Origin: a virus
Length of the DNA: 60,001 nucleotides
Strand: one strand, 5' to 3'
Virus record (IMG/VR): IMGVR_UViG_3300021225_000464
Span: 1 to 60,001 of that record
Every line of letters begins with the position of its first letter. Position 1 is the stretch's first letter. The translations under genes were made by a program, and so were the position numbers. Under the pieces are notes generated by a model, which was given only the letters and a program-made list of their open reading frames with translations, was not told the origin of the DNA and did no database searches. Positions 30,515 to 38,680 of this stretch are shown piece after piece.

Positions 30515-32260
30515 ATGAGTTTATCTAAAGAAGCCGTTTTAATGGAGTATGCCAAGTGTATGAAATCAACACCATACGCCCTTAAAACTTATTTACAGAC
30601 ATATGACAACACTGTTTCAAAGTATGTCCCGTTAGAGTTATTCCCTGACCAAATTAGTTTGGTTGAGGATTATGAAAATTATAATGAAAATATTGCACTA
30701 AAGTATAGACAAGCTGGTGTATCTACGGTAACCGCCGCTTGGTCATCCAAAAAACTTGTTTTTGCTAAAAAGAATAGTCCTGAAAAGATATTGGTTATTG
30801 CAAACAAGTTGGATACTGCGGTGGAAGTTGCAAATAAAATTAGAGGATTTACTGAACAGTGGCCAAGTTGGGTAGGTGTTGGGTTTTCTGCTGAAAAAAA
30901 TTCACAAAGACATTTTAAGTTAACCAATGGTTGTGAAGTTAAGGCGGTTGCAACATCTAAAGATGCTCTCCGTGGTTACACACCAACTATATTAATATTT
31001 GACGAAGCCGCTTACATTGATGCTGATGGTGATTTTTGGGCGGCCTGTATGGCATCCTTATCCACAGGTGGTAAAGTGATAGTTGTGTCAACACCAAACG
31101 GATATGACCCAATCTACTATGAAATTTATGACCAGGCATTAAAGGGGATGAATGAATTCAAAATTTCCGAAATGGTATGGTGGAAAGACCCAAGATATGC
31201 GAGAGATTTATCATTAATCAATGTTAAAGATGTTATTCATTATTATTTAAATCGTAATGAATATCAAAATGTTGAGATTGTCGAATATAAAGATAAAGAA
31301 AAAAACTTTGATGAAATTAGACAGTTGATTGCTCAAGGATACAAACCAAGTTCTTCTTGGTATGAGTCAATGGTTAAAAAACTTAAGTATGATAAACGTA
31401 AAGTTAATCAAGAGTTAGAATGTGCATTTCTTGGTTCAGGTGATAACGTATTTGATACTGATTTATTGGAAAACTTAAGGATAAATATGGTTAAAGAACC
31501 ACCTACAAAGATGATGGGTGGTGGACTATGGATATGGAAAGAACCTGAAATGGGTAAAAAATATATTATGGGTGTTGATGTATCTCGTGGGGATAGTGAA
31601 GACTTTTCAACATTTCAAATTGTTGATTTTGATTCAAGAGAACAGGTTGCAGAATACGTTGGGAAACTTCCTCCTGATACTTTGGCTGAAATATGTTATA
31701 AGTGGGGTAATATGTATAATGCATTTATTGTTATAGATATTACTGGTGGTATGGGTGTTACAACATCTTTAAGATTAAGAGAGTTGGGTTATAGAAACAT
31801 GTATGTTGATGGTGTTGATGTATCTAATAAATGGAAATACGACCCAAAAGCAACTGAAAAAATACCAGGGATTAATTTTAATGCTAAAAGAGTTCAGATT
31901 ATTGCAACTTTTGAAGAATATCTAAGACATGGATTTAGAATAAATTCATCTCGTTTATTAAATGAAATGAACACATTCATTTATATGAATGGACGACCTG
32001 ACCACCAAAAGGGACAACATGATGACTTAATTATGTCAGTTGCTATGGCACTTTATGTTGGTGAGTCATCATTTACTTCACTTAATAAGGTAACAAATCA
32101 AACAAAGGCTATGATTAATTCATGGACTGTTAATACAAATGATTTTAACAGAAAACAATTTATGGACCCTGTCATGCCACATCAACAAGAAAACATTAAA
32201 CGAGAAGCTACGAAAAGCGACTACGAAAACTATTTATGGTTATTCGGAGGAAGACGATAA
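30515..32260 (+). CDS. terL: terminase large subunit (T4 gp17-like)
   Basis: 581 residues. The ATPase has the variant Walker A KYRQAGVST (about 64-72) and Walker B ILIFDEAAY (about 162-170), then motif III VIVVSTPNG. The RNase H-like nuclease follows: GVDVSRGDSEDFSTF (about 351-365), IVIDITGGMGV (about 405) and QHDDLIMSVAMAL (about 500), giving the acidic triad. This packages DNA into the prohead using ATP and cuts concatemers. Length and order match the T4 family. No small terminase subunit is recognised beside it. Confidence 0.96.
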   Translation: MSLSKEAVLMEYAKCMKSTPYALKTYLQTYDNTVSKYVPLELFPDQISLVEDYENYNENIALKYRQAGVSTVTAAWSSKKLVFAKKNSPEKILVIANKLDTAVEVANKIRGFTEQWPSWVGVGFSAEKNSQRHFKLTNGCEVKAVATSKDALRGYTPTILIFDEAAYIDADGDFWAACMASLSTGGKVIVVSTPNGYDPIYYEIYDQALKGMNEFKISEMVWWKDPRYARDLSLINVKDVIHYYLNRNEYQNVEIVEYKDKEKNFDEIRQLIAQGYKPSSSWYESMVKKLKYDKRKVNQELECAFLGSGDNVFDTDLLENLRINMVKEPPTKMMGGGLWIWKEPEMGKKYIMGVDVSRGDSEDFSTFQIVDFDSREQVAEYVGKLPPDTLAEICYKWGNMYNAFIVIDITGGMGVTTSLRLRELGYRNMYVDGVDVSNKWKYDPKATEKIPGINFNAKRVQIIATFEEYLRHGFRINSSRLLNEMNTFIYMNGRPDHQKGQHDDLIMSVAMALYVGESSFTSLNKVTNQTKAMINSWTVNTNDFNRKQFMDPVMPHQQENIKREATKSDYENYLWLFGGRR

Positions 32261-32264
32261 AATT

Positions 32265-32864
32265 ATGGGATATTTTAAAAGACGAAAATCTAAAACATAT
32301 AACGCTGGTACAAGAATGATTATACCTGGTTTAGGTATTTTAACAGCTAATATACAAAGTGTTGATAAATTACGTATTAAACCAAATCAACCTTTAAATA
32401 ATGTTTTACCAACGCCAACTCCGACACCAAGTAAGACACCTTCACCAAGTACAGCTCCTGCAAATACACCGACACCGACTCCAACACCAAGTAGTACACC
32501 TACAAATGTTTATAATATAACTGTAAGATTGTTAAGTCAAAGCAATTTTAATAACTTTGTTACTATTTACACAAGTACTAATAACGGATTAACTTGGACA
32601 TCACTTTATTACTACTCACTACCAGGATTTCCTGCTAATGGATACTATGGATATAACCTTAATAATTTTAATGCAGGTGAAAGTATATGGATTGGTTTGA
32701 TGTATAATAATACTAATATAAAATATGGTACAGGAAGTTTTTCTGGTGATTTTAATAGTTTATGTGGATTAAGTGAACCATTTAAAATTAATTCACTTAC
32801 AGCTAATACTGATGTATATTTAAATTTAGCAACTATAAATGGTAATGCGTATATTACATGCTAA
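32265..32864 (+). CDS. Pro/Thr-rich surface-type protein
   Basis: 199 residues from ATG 32265, 4 bases after the terminase stop. An N-terminal basic segment (MGYFKRRKSKTYNAG) and a hydrophobic patch (MIIPGLGILT) lead to a roughly 30-residue linker of T-P repeats (about 45-76). A beta-rich domain with many Tyr, Asn and Gly follows. The linker-plus-domain layout is typical of head decoration or fibre proteins. It sits between terminase and portal, where T4 has tail sheath and tube genes. Confidence 0.55.
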   Translation: MGYFKRRKSKTYNAGTRMIIPGLGILTANIQSVDKLRIKPNQPLNNVLPTPTPTPSKTPSPSTAPANTPTPTPTPSSTPTNVYNITVRLLSQSNFNNFVTIYTSTNNGLTWTSLYYYSLPGFPANGYYGYNLNNFNAGESIWIGLMYNNTNIKYGTGSFSGDFNSLCGLSEPFKINSLTANTDVYLNLATINGNAYITC

Positions 32865-32894
32865 TGCCTAATAAACTTTAATTTAATTTAAAAG

Positions 32895-32901
32895 TATTTA
32901 T
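32895..32901 (+). promoter_or_regulatory. TATTTAT late-promoter-like motif (portal)
   Basis: The motif ends 8 nt before the ATG at 32910. Confidence 0.45.
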
Positions 32902-32909
32902 ATTTTAGT

Positions 32910-34748
32910 ATGAGTGAAAATAAACTAACGGTATGGCAGAGGTTATCTCAAACATTTGGACCCAATTCTTTATTGGGGCAAGATTACCCTACCTACAAAT
33001 ATGATAAGAAAGAACTTTTAAAGACAACTTCTAAATCAGAATACGAAAGAGAAAAACTTCAAGCCCAACAAACATATTATTTAGCAAACCAATGGGGTAG
33101 AATTGAAAATAATCTGTATACCCAAGCGGTTTACTATGAACCAACTCGTTTAGCGTCTTTTTATGACTATGAGTCAATGGAATTTACACCTGAAATTGGT
33201 GCAGCTTTAGATATTTACGCTGAAGAATCTACAACAATTAACCAAGATGGTTATATGTTACAAATCTATTCTGAGTCGTCAAGGATTAAATCAATCTTAG
33301 GTGATTTATTTAATAACGCTTTAGACATTAACACCAACTTACCTATGTGGATAAGAAACACTTGTAAGTATGGTGATAACTTTGTTTATTTAAAATTAGA
33401 CCCTGAGAAAGGAATTATTGGTTGTATGCAGCTACCAATCATTGAGATTGAAAGATTGGAAGCAGGTATGGGTTCTCATTCTACAGATTCTACAACAAAC
33501 CCTGAAAAAAAACATTTAAAATTTAAATGGAAACAAAAAGATTTAGAGTTTAACACATGGGAAATTGCTCACTTTAGATTGCTAGGTGATGATAGAAGAT
33601 TACCTTATGGTACTTCAATGTTAGAAAAGGCAAGACGTATTTGGAAACAATTATTATTGTCAGAAGATGCTATGTTGATTTATAGGACATCAAGAGCTCC
33701 TGAAAGACGTGTATTTAAAGTATTCGTTGGTAACATGGATGATGCGGATGTTGAACCATATATCCAAAGATTCGCCAATAAGTTTAAGAGAAGTCAAACT
33801 GTTGACCACAAGACAGGGAATGTTGATATGAGATTTAATCAAATGGCAGTTGACCAAGATTATTTTGTTCCTGTTAGGGATACAACACAAACAATGCCTA
33901 TTGAGACATTACCTGGAGCTGCAAACCTATCAGAGATTGCGGACATTGAATATATCCAAAAGAAATTGTTAACGGCTCTTCGTGTTCCTAAAGCGTTTTT
34001 AGGTTTTGAAGAAACTGTTGGTGATGGTAAGAACTTATCATTACAAGATATTCGTTTTGCAAGAACTATTAACAGAATTCAGAAAAATATGATTTCTGAA
34101 TTAAATAAAATTGCAATCATACATTTATTCATTTTAGGATTTGAAGATGAAATTTCTAATTTCCAATTAAGTTTGACAAATCCATCAACACAGGCGGATT
34201 TAATGAAAATTGATGTATGGAAAGAAAAAATTCTTCTTTATAAAGATTTGGTTGCGGACCCAGGTAGTGGTATTGCGGCAGTTTCACAATCATGGGCTAA
34301 GAAACACATTCTTGGATTTTCTGATGAAGAAATCAAACTTGATTTACAACAACAACGTATTGAAAGAGCTGTTGGTGAAGAACTTAAGAAAACTGCTGAA
34401 GTTATTACTCACACAGGGTTATTTGATAATCTTGATAAGTTATATGGAAAGAAAGAAGGTGAACCAGCAGGAGCACCGTCAGAAGGAGGTGGAGCTCCAC
34501 CATCATCTGATTTAGGCGGTTTTGGAGGAGGTGAAAGCTCACCACCTGAATCACCAGCACCTGCAGAACCAGCACCTGCAGAAGCGGCTCCAACAGTACC
34601 TGAAGGTGATAATAGTCGTAATTCTGAACTTAATATTTTATTAGAAAATTCAGGAATGTTACATGAAGATGAACTAATTGATTTGGGGCGTGTTCAAGAA
34701 TCTTTAGGAGAAATGGGTACTCAATTAGATAAACTACTTAAAGGTTGA
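32910..34748 (+). CDS. portal protein (T4 gp20-like)
   Basis: 612 residues. The core carries T4 portal landmarks: EFTPEIGAALDIYAEE (about 91-106), MWIRNTCKYGDNFVYLKL, RLPYGTSMLEKARRIWKQL, YRTSRAPERRVFKVFVGN (about 256-273), and ETLPGAANLSEIADIEYIQK. It forms the dodecameric ring for DNA passage and nucleates head assembly. The C-terminal 90 residues are a Gly/Pro/Ala/Glu-rich low-complexity tail, longer than in T4, ending in a helix. No [LI]-x-E leader is expected or seen at the N-terminus. Confidence 0.95.
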   Translation: MSENKLTVWQRLSQTFGPNSLLGQDYPTYKYDKKELLKTTSKSEYEREKLQAQQTYYLANQWGRIENNLYTQAVYYEPTRLASFYDYESMEFTPEIGAALDIYAEESTTINQDGYMLQIYSESSRIKSILGDLFNNALDINTNLPMWIRNTCKYGDNFVYLKLDPEKGIIGCMQLPIIEIERLEAGMGSHSTDSTTNPEKKHLKFKWKQKDLEFNTWEIAHFRLLGDDRRLPYGTSMLEKARRIWKQLLLSEDAMLIYRTSRAPERRVFKVFVGNMDDADVEPYIQRFANKFKRSQTVDHKTGNVDMRFNQMAVDQDYFVPVRDTTQTMPIETLPGAANLSEIADIEYIQKKLLTALRVPKAFLGFEETVGDGKNLSLQDIRFARTINRIQKNMISELNKIAIIHLFILGFEDEISNFQLSLTNPSTQADLMKIDVWKEKILLYKDLVADPGSGIAAVSQSWAKKHILGFSDEEIKLDLQQQRIERAVGEELKKTAEVITHTGLFDNLDKLYGKKEGEPAGAPSEGGGAPPSSDLGGFGGGESSPPESPAPAEPAPAEAAPTVPEGDNSRNSELNILLENSGMLHEDELIDLGRVQESLGEMGTQLDKLLKG

Positions 34749-34755
34749 TATTTAT
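34749..34755 (+). promoter_or_regulatory. TATTTAT late-promoter-like motif
   Basis: Directly after the portal stop and 17 nt before the ATG at 34773. Confidence 0.4.
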
Positions 34756-34772
34756 AGTAAAAATATTATAAA

Positions 34773-35483
34773 ATGAAATTCGGAGTAATAAAAACATTAG
34801 TTGAGAATAAATTAATTGAATCGTTTAGACAAGATTCACTTAAATCAGATATGAGTTTGTTTAACAAAAAACTTTTAAAAAATAAAGATTTTTGTAAAAT
34901 GATGTCAATCTATGATAATTTAAATGAGAATAAAGGATTAGATAAGGAAACATCAAGGTACTTAGCTGATGATTTATTTTTTGAATTCAATAAACTTAAA
35001 TTATCTGAACAAACTTTAAGTTTTATAAAAAAATGGACAAAAGATATAATAGTTGAAAACAAATACGAAATTATTGACAATTTATTATATGTTGATTTAT
35101 CAAACCCTGAAAAAAAATCATTGGCTAAAAAAACAATTGTTGAAAGTTTATCTAAAACTAAACCGATTGTTGAAAGTAAAAAAACAAATGTCCCAATTAG
35201 TTCTTTATTAAAAATTGCTAATTCAACGGCTGAAAAATATTTAGATAATTTAAATGAATCTGAAAGAAATTCAGTAAAAGAAATATTAACATCAAAGGAT
35301 GAAAATTTAAAAACAAAATTTACTGAATTAAAAGAAAATGCAATTCAAAAAATTGATGTACTTATTTCTGAATCAGATGAAGAGTTAACAAAAGTTTTAG
35401 CGGAAACAAAAGAAAGATTATCTAATGTTAAACCATCTAAAAAAGAATATATTAAATTATTAAATTTAACTCAAAATTTATAA
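34773..35483 (+). CDS. helical Lys/Glu-rich putative prohead core protein
   Basis: 236 residues, almost all helix-forming, rich in Lys, Glu, Ser and Leu, with no Trp except one. Several L-V-E, L-I-E, I-V-E and V-E-S sites are scattered along it (for example MKFGVIKTLVENKLIES at the start), as expected for a core protein cut to pieces. Position between portal and protease matches T4 gp67/gp68. It is followed by a terminator embedded in the opposite rpsU gene. Confidence 0.6.
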   Translation: MKFGVIKTLVENKLIESFRQDSLKSDMSLFNKKLLKNKDFCKMMSIYDNLNENKGLDKETSRYLADDLFFEFNKLKLSEQTLSFIKKWTKDIIVENKYEIIDNLLYVDLSNPEKKSLAKKTIVESLSKTKPIVESKKTNVPISSLLKIANSTAEKYLDNLNESERNSVKEILTSKDENLKTKFTELKENAIQKIDVLISESDEELTKVLAETKERLSNVKPSKKEYIKLLNLTQNL

Positions 35484-35663
35484 TTCAATATTTTTTGAAT
35501 TTTTATACATCGCATTTTTTAAAATCTGACGTTTTGTGTCAGATTTTTTTTTGTAGTATTTTCCTTCCTGTAGTTTTTTTACTAATTGAGTTTTAACTAC
35601 TTTTTGTTTAAACATTTTGAGGGCTTTTTCTACCTCGTTATTTCTGACAGGGATAATTAACAT
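35478..35663 (-). CDS. rpsU: ribosomal protein bS21
   Basis: 61 residues: MLIIPVRNNEVEKALKMFKQ, T-Q-L-V-K-K-L, YYKKKSDTKRQILKNAMYKN. The start MLIIPV, the A-L-K-x-F-K-x-K helix and the (R/K)-R-x-x-x-x-x-A-x-Y ending are those of bS21. It keeps a C-terminal Tyr (residue 53) but lacks a few host-typical Arg positions. In Bacteroidetes ribosomes, bS21 with bS18 and bS6 hides the anti-Shine-Dalgarno tail, so a phage copy could change which mRNAs initiate. It sits alone on the - strand within the head gene block. A TATTTAT motif lies 36 nt upstream. Confidence 0.9.
   Translation of the reverse strand: MLIIPVRNNEVEKALKMFKQKVVKTQLVKKLQEGKYYKKKSDTKRQILKNAMYKNSKNIEL
35521..35552 (+). terminator. terminator embedded in the antisense bS21 gene
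   Basis: AAAATCTGAC, loop GTTTTGT, GTCAGATTTT with nine T in a row. It would end the 34773 transcript but is also coding sequence (KKSDTKRQILK) of the opposite gene, where it forms the same hairpin followed by TTTT then A-run. Confidence 0.85.
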
Positions 35664-35730
35664 TTTTTTGACAACTTTGTTATTATTGATTATTATTAAA
35701 TAAATAAACGAAGATATGAAAAATTTGTAA

Positions 35731-36195
35731 ATGAAAAAAGGAAAAAGTTGTGTAATGAAAGGTTACAAACAAATTAAGTGCTCGTATGGAACAGTGGATT
35801 CAAAAAGTTTAAAATCAATTTATCTAAATATACAATCTTGGGTTGAACCAAAAGGGTTAGAAATGGATTGGATGAGACCCGTATCAATTCTCAATAAAAA
35901 TATTAAAACAGTTTTAAGTGAAATAATTAACAATAATTTATTTAATGATAAATTTATTGTTGATTTAGATTTAAGAACAAGTGGTATATCTCTAAACAAG
36001 AGGTCTTTTATGAATTTAGAAATAACTTTTTTTGTGAAAAATGACACAGATTTTAAATCAAGTGAATTAAAAAACGAATTAAAAAATATCATATCAACAA
36101 TAGAAAAAGATTGTTTTAAAAATTCAAAATATTTTAAATTTTATCTTACAAAGAAGGATAAATTAAATACTACCGATAAAATGGAAAGTATTTAA
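35731..36195 (+). CDS. hypothetical protein in the head block
   Basis: 154 residues, basic, not recognised. It contains SIYLNIQSWVEPKGLEMDW, FIVDLDLRTSGISLNKRSFM and FFVKND, an alternating strand pattern. It lies between core protein and protease, so a head-assembly role is possible. An alternative ATG eight codons in (MKGYKQIKCSYG) may be the real start. Confidence 0.5.
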   Translation: MKKGKSCVMKGYKQIKCSYGTVDSKSLKSIYLNIQSWVEPKGLEMDWMRPVSILNKNIKTVLSEIINNNLFNDKFIVDLDLRTSGISLNKRSFMNLEITFFVKNDTDFKSSELKNELKNIISTIEKDCFKNSKYFKFYLTKKDKLNTTDKMESI

Positions 36196-36202
36196 TATTT
36201 AT
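36196..36202 (+). promoter_or_regulatory. TATTTAT late-promoter-like motif (protease)
   Basis: Begins right after the preceding stop, 15 nt before the ATG at 36218. AAAGG just before the ATG is a rare Shine-Dalgarno-like site. Confidence 0.4.
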
Positions 36203-36217
36203 CTATAAAAAGGTAAA

Positions 36218-36937
36218 ATGCAAAATTATAAAATATTAGGACCAAGAGAGACAGGAAAAGGTATTTTAATTGAAATGGATGCGGGATATGTTTCCCCAAC
36301 AGAAAAGAATAATCAAACATTTCTACAAGAGAGTAGAGACTTTAAAGATTATTCTAAACCATTTGAATTCTATGCCGTTCTACAAAAATATAACACACCA
36401 AATAGAAACGGTAGAATATATCCTGAAAGAATTCTAAAAAGAGAATCTGAAAATTATATAAAGAACTATATTGGTAAGAAAACTGCATTGTCAGAACTTA
36501 ACCACCCTGAGTCTTCATTAATAGATTTAGATAGAGTATCACACATGATTACAGAGATGTGGTGGGATGGTAATGTTCTATTAGGTAAACTATTACTTCT
36601 GACTTCACCAGGGTTCCATGAAAGAGGTATCGTATCAACAAAGGGTGACCAAGCGGCAAACCTATTAAGATTAGGTGTAACGTTAGGTATATCGTCAAGA
36701 GGGGTAGGTTCACTTAAAAAGGTTGGGGACCAAAACGAAGTACAGGATGATTTTGAATTAATTTGTTTTGACTTAGTGTCTTCACCATCAACACCAGGAG
36801 CTTATTTATTTACTGAACCTGATGGTAGATTTGCGTTTGAAGAAAACTTACAAGAAGAAAATGAAATGAAAGCTGCAAGAACAGTTAACAAATCGCTTGA
36901 TTTAATGGGAAGACTTACCGATTATTTAGGAAAATAA
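36218..36937 (+). CDS. prohead protease (T4 gp21-like)
   Basis: 239 residues. NRNGRIYPERIL (about 63-74), ALSELNHPES (about 89-98) with the catalytic His, and GVTLGISSRGVGSL (about 148-161) with the catalytic Ser are the hallmarks of the T4 gp21 family. This serine-type protease trims capsid, core and internal proteins after [LI]-x-E. An N-terminal stretch with LQES at 37 could be its own activation site. The many [LI]-x-E leaders elsewhere in the window are its likely substrates. It lies directly upstream of a small DUF4494-like gene and the scaffold. Confidence 0.95.
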   Translation: MQNYKILGPRETGKGILIEMDAGYVSPTEKNNQTFLQESRDFKDYSKPFEFYAVLQKYNTPNRNGRIYPERILKRESENYIKNYIGKKTALSELNHPESSLIDLDRVSHMITEMWWDGNVLLGKLLLLTSPGFHERGIVSTKGDQAANLLRLGVTLGISSRGVGSLKKVGDQNEVQDDFELICFDLVSSPSTPGAYLFTEPDGRFAFEENLQEENEMKAARTVNKSLDLMGRLTDYLGK

Positions 36938-36943
36938 ATAATT

Positions 36944-37159
36944 ATGGAAATGGACGAAAAATATTTTGTGGCAAAAATCCAATATGATTTGCCAGATGAA
37001 AACACAGGAAAAATTAAAAAGGTAAGAGAAGAAAAACTTGTAAAAGGTTATTCTGTTACTGATGTTGAAGCTAAAGTTACTGAAGCTTACAAATCATTTA
37101 GTTATGATTGGAGAATTACTTCGGTAAGTGAAAGCAAAATTGACGAAGTGTTTGAGTAA
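36944..37159 (+). CDS. DUF4494-like small protein
   Basis: 71 residues: YFVAKIQYDLPDENTGKIKK, E-K-L-V-K-G-Y-S-V-T-D-V-E-A-K-V and ITSVSESKIDEVF. The pattern resembles DUF4494, a small family I know mainly from Bacteroidetes and their phages. It starts 6 bases after the protease stop. Function unknown; it adds to the host evidence. Confidence 0.65.
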   Translation: MEMDEKYFVAKIQYDLPDENTGKIKKVREEKLVKGYSVTDVEAKVTEAYKSFSYDWRITSVSESKIDEVFE

Positions 37160-37181
37160 ACAAAAAAATTAAAAAAAGATT

Positions 37182-37208
37182 AAAAGGGGACAAAAGTCCC
37201 CTTTTTTT
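37182..37208 (+). terminator. rho-independent terminator
   Basis: AAAAGGGGAC, loop AAAA, GTCCCCTTTT with T-run; separates the protease transcript from the scaffold and capsid genes. Confidence 0.9.
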
Positions 37209-37249
37209 ATTAATAAACTAAAAAAAAATAATTTTTCTAAACATCTACA

Positions 37250-37256
37250 TATTTAT
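37250..37256 (+). promoter_or_regulatory. TATTTAT late-promoter-like motif (scaffold/capsid)
   Basis: The motif ends 19 nt before the ATG at 37276, after a terminator. It is the only promoter-like site ahead of scaffold and capsid genes. Confidence 0.5.
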
Positions 37257-37275
37257 TTAATAAAATAACTACGCA

Positions 37276-38652
37276 ATGGCAGAAAAAAACTTAGTTGAAG
37301 AAGCATTAATCCAAATACAAAATTTGGAAGAAGCTATCAATGAAAACGCAAAAGAAATACTTCATTCTACAATGAAAGAAGAAATTAGCGAATTAGTAAA
37401 AGAGTCTATGAAAAATGAGGCTGAAGAAGAAGATGAATTTGAAGTTGAAGACGAATTTGAATCTGAAGATGAATCAGAAGAAGATGACGAATTTGAATCA
37501 GGTGACGAGTCTGAAGAAGACGAGGAAGAGATTGAATTCGGAACTGAAGATGATGACGATTCTGAAGAAGACGAATTTGACATGTCAAATTTATCTGATA
37601 TGGGTGGTGATGACGAAATTGATTCTATTGAGATTCAAGATTTATCTGACGAACCAATGGAGAAAGTTTTAAAAGCTTTCAAAGAAATGAAACCAACTGA
37701 TTCTTTTGAAATTAAGAAAGAAGGTGATTTTATTCATTTAAAAGATGAAGACGATGAATACCTTATTCAAAATGGTTCTGAAGATGAAGAGGAAGAATTT
37801 GAGTTCTCAGATGAAGAAGACGAATTAGAAGAAGTCGTTTACGAAATTGAAATGAATGAAGAAGCTGAAGAAGAAGAGTACGAACTTGAAGAAAGTTGGT
37901 CTGAAGAAGAGGAAGAAGAATACGAACTTGAAGAAGACGTAGTATTTGAATCTACAAAACCAAAAGTTGGTAAAGGAGCATCAATTGGTAAAGCCAAATT
38001 TGAATATAAAAAATCAAAAGGTGGTTTTAACGAAAAGAAAGCTCACGCTAATCCAACTAAAGGAACAGGTAAACCTAAGTTTGAATTCAAAGAAGGTGAA
38101 ATGTTTGAAATGGATAGTCCAACAGGTTCTGAAAAATTCACAAAAAAAGAAGCTAAAGAAGCCGCTCGTACTTACGGATTTGGTTCTAAAAAAGGACGTG
38201 GATTAAGAAAGGCAGTTACTCCAAACAGAAACTTGACTTTTGAAAGCCGTGAAATTATGGAAGAACTTGAAATGTTAAGAGCGAAAAATGAAGAATACAG
38301 AAAAGCTTTAAATATGTTCAGAGATAAACTAAATGAAGTGGCAGTATTTAATTCAAATTTAGCTTATGCAACAAGATTGTTCACTGAACACTCAACTTCA
38401 AAACAAGAGAAAATCAATGTTTTAAGAAGATTTGATTCAGCAGATACTCTTAAAGAATCTAAAGCACTTTATAAGACAATAAAAGAAGAGTTAAGTGGTA
38501 ACACTACTAAAACTCAAATGACAGAATCTATTGAAAGAGTTGTTGAAAAAACTCCACAGTCAGGTTCAGCAGTTAATCTGATTGAATCTAAGACTTATGA
38601 GAATCCTCAATTCTTAAGAATGAAAGATATCATGTCAAAAATAATAAAATAA
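37276..38652 (+). CDS. prohead scaffold/core protein (T4 gp22-like)
   Basis: 458 residues. Residues about 45-110 and 170-235 are very long runs of Glu, Asp and Ser. A basic middle follows (about 240-320, GKAKFEYKKSKGG). A helical C-terminal domain contains EIMEELEMLRAKNEEYRKAL and KINVLRRFDS. The helical end with L-R-x-F-D resembles the T4 gp22 C-terminus that contacts the capsid protein. Scaffold proteins of this family are degraded by the prohead protease; I-Q-N-L-E-E-A-I-N-E at residues 13-22 gives an N-terminal site. Confidence 0.85.
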   Translation: MAEKNLVEEALIQIQNLEEAINENAKEILHSTMKEEISELVKESMKNEAEEEDEFEVEDEFESEDESEEDDEFESGDESEEDEEEIEFGTEDDDDSEEDEFDMSNLSDMGGDDEIDSIEIQDLSDEPMEKVLKAFKEMKPTDSFEIKKEGDFIHLKDEDDEYLIQNGSEDEEEEFEFSDEEDELEEVVYEIEMNEEAEEEEYELEESWSEEEEEEYELEEDVVFESTKPKVGKGASIGKAKFEYKKSKGGFNEKKAHANPTKGTGKPKFEFKEGEMFEMDSPTGSEKFTKKEAKEAARTYGFGSKKGRGLRKAVTPNRNLTFESREIMEELEMLRAKNEEYRKALNMFRDKLNEVAVFNSNLAYATRLFTEHSTSKQEKINVLRRFDSADTLKESKALYKTIKEELSGNTTKTQMTESIERVVEKTPQSGSAVNLIESKTYENPQFLRMKDIMSKIIK

Positions 38653-38680
38653 ACTAAAAAATAAAAAACCTATAAAATAA

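Noticed and set aside
37362-37583. Ser/Asp-only antisense frame opposite the scaffold gene
   Set aside because: Reverse reading of Glu/Asp codon runs produces Ser-rich strings; no independent support.
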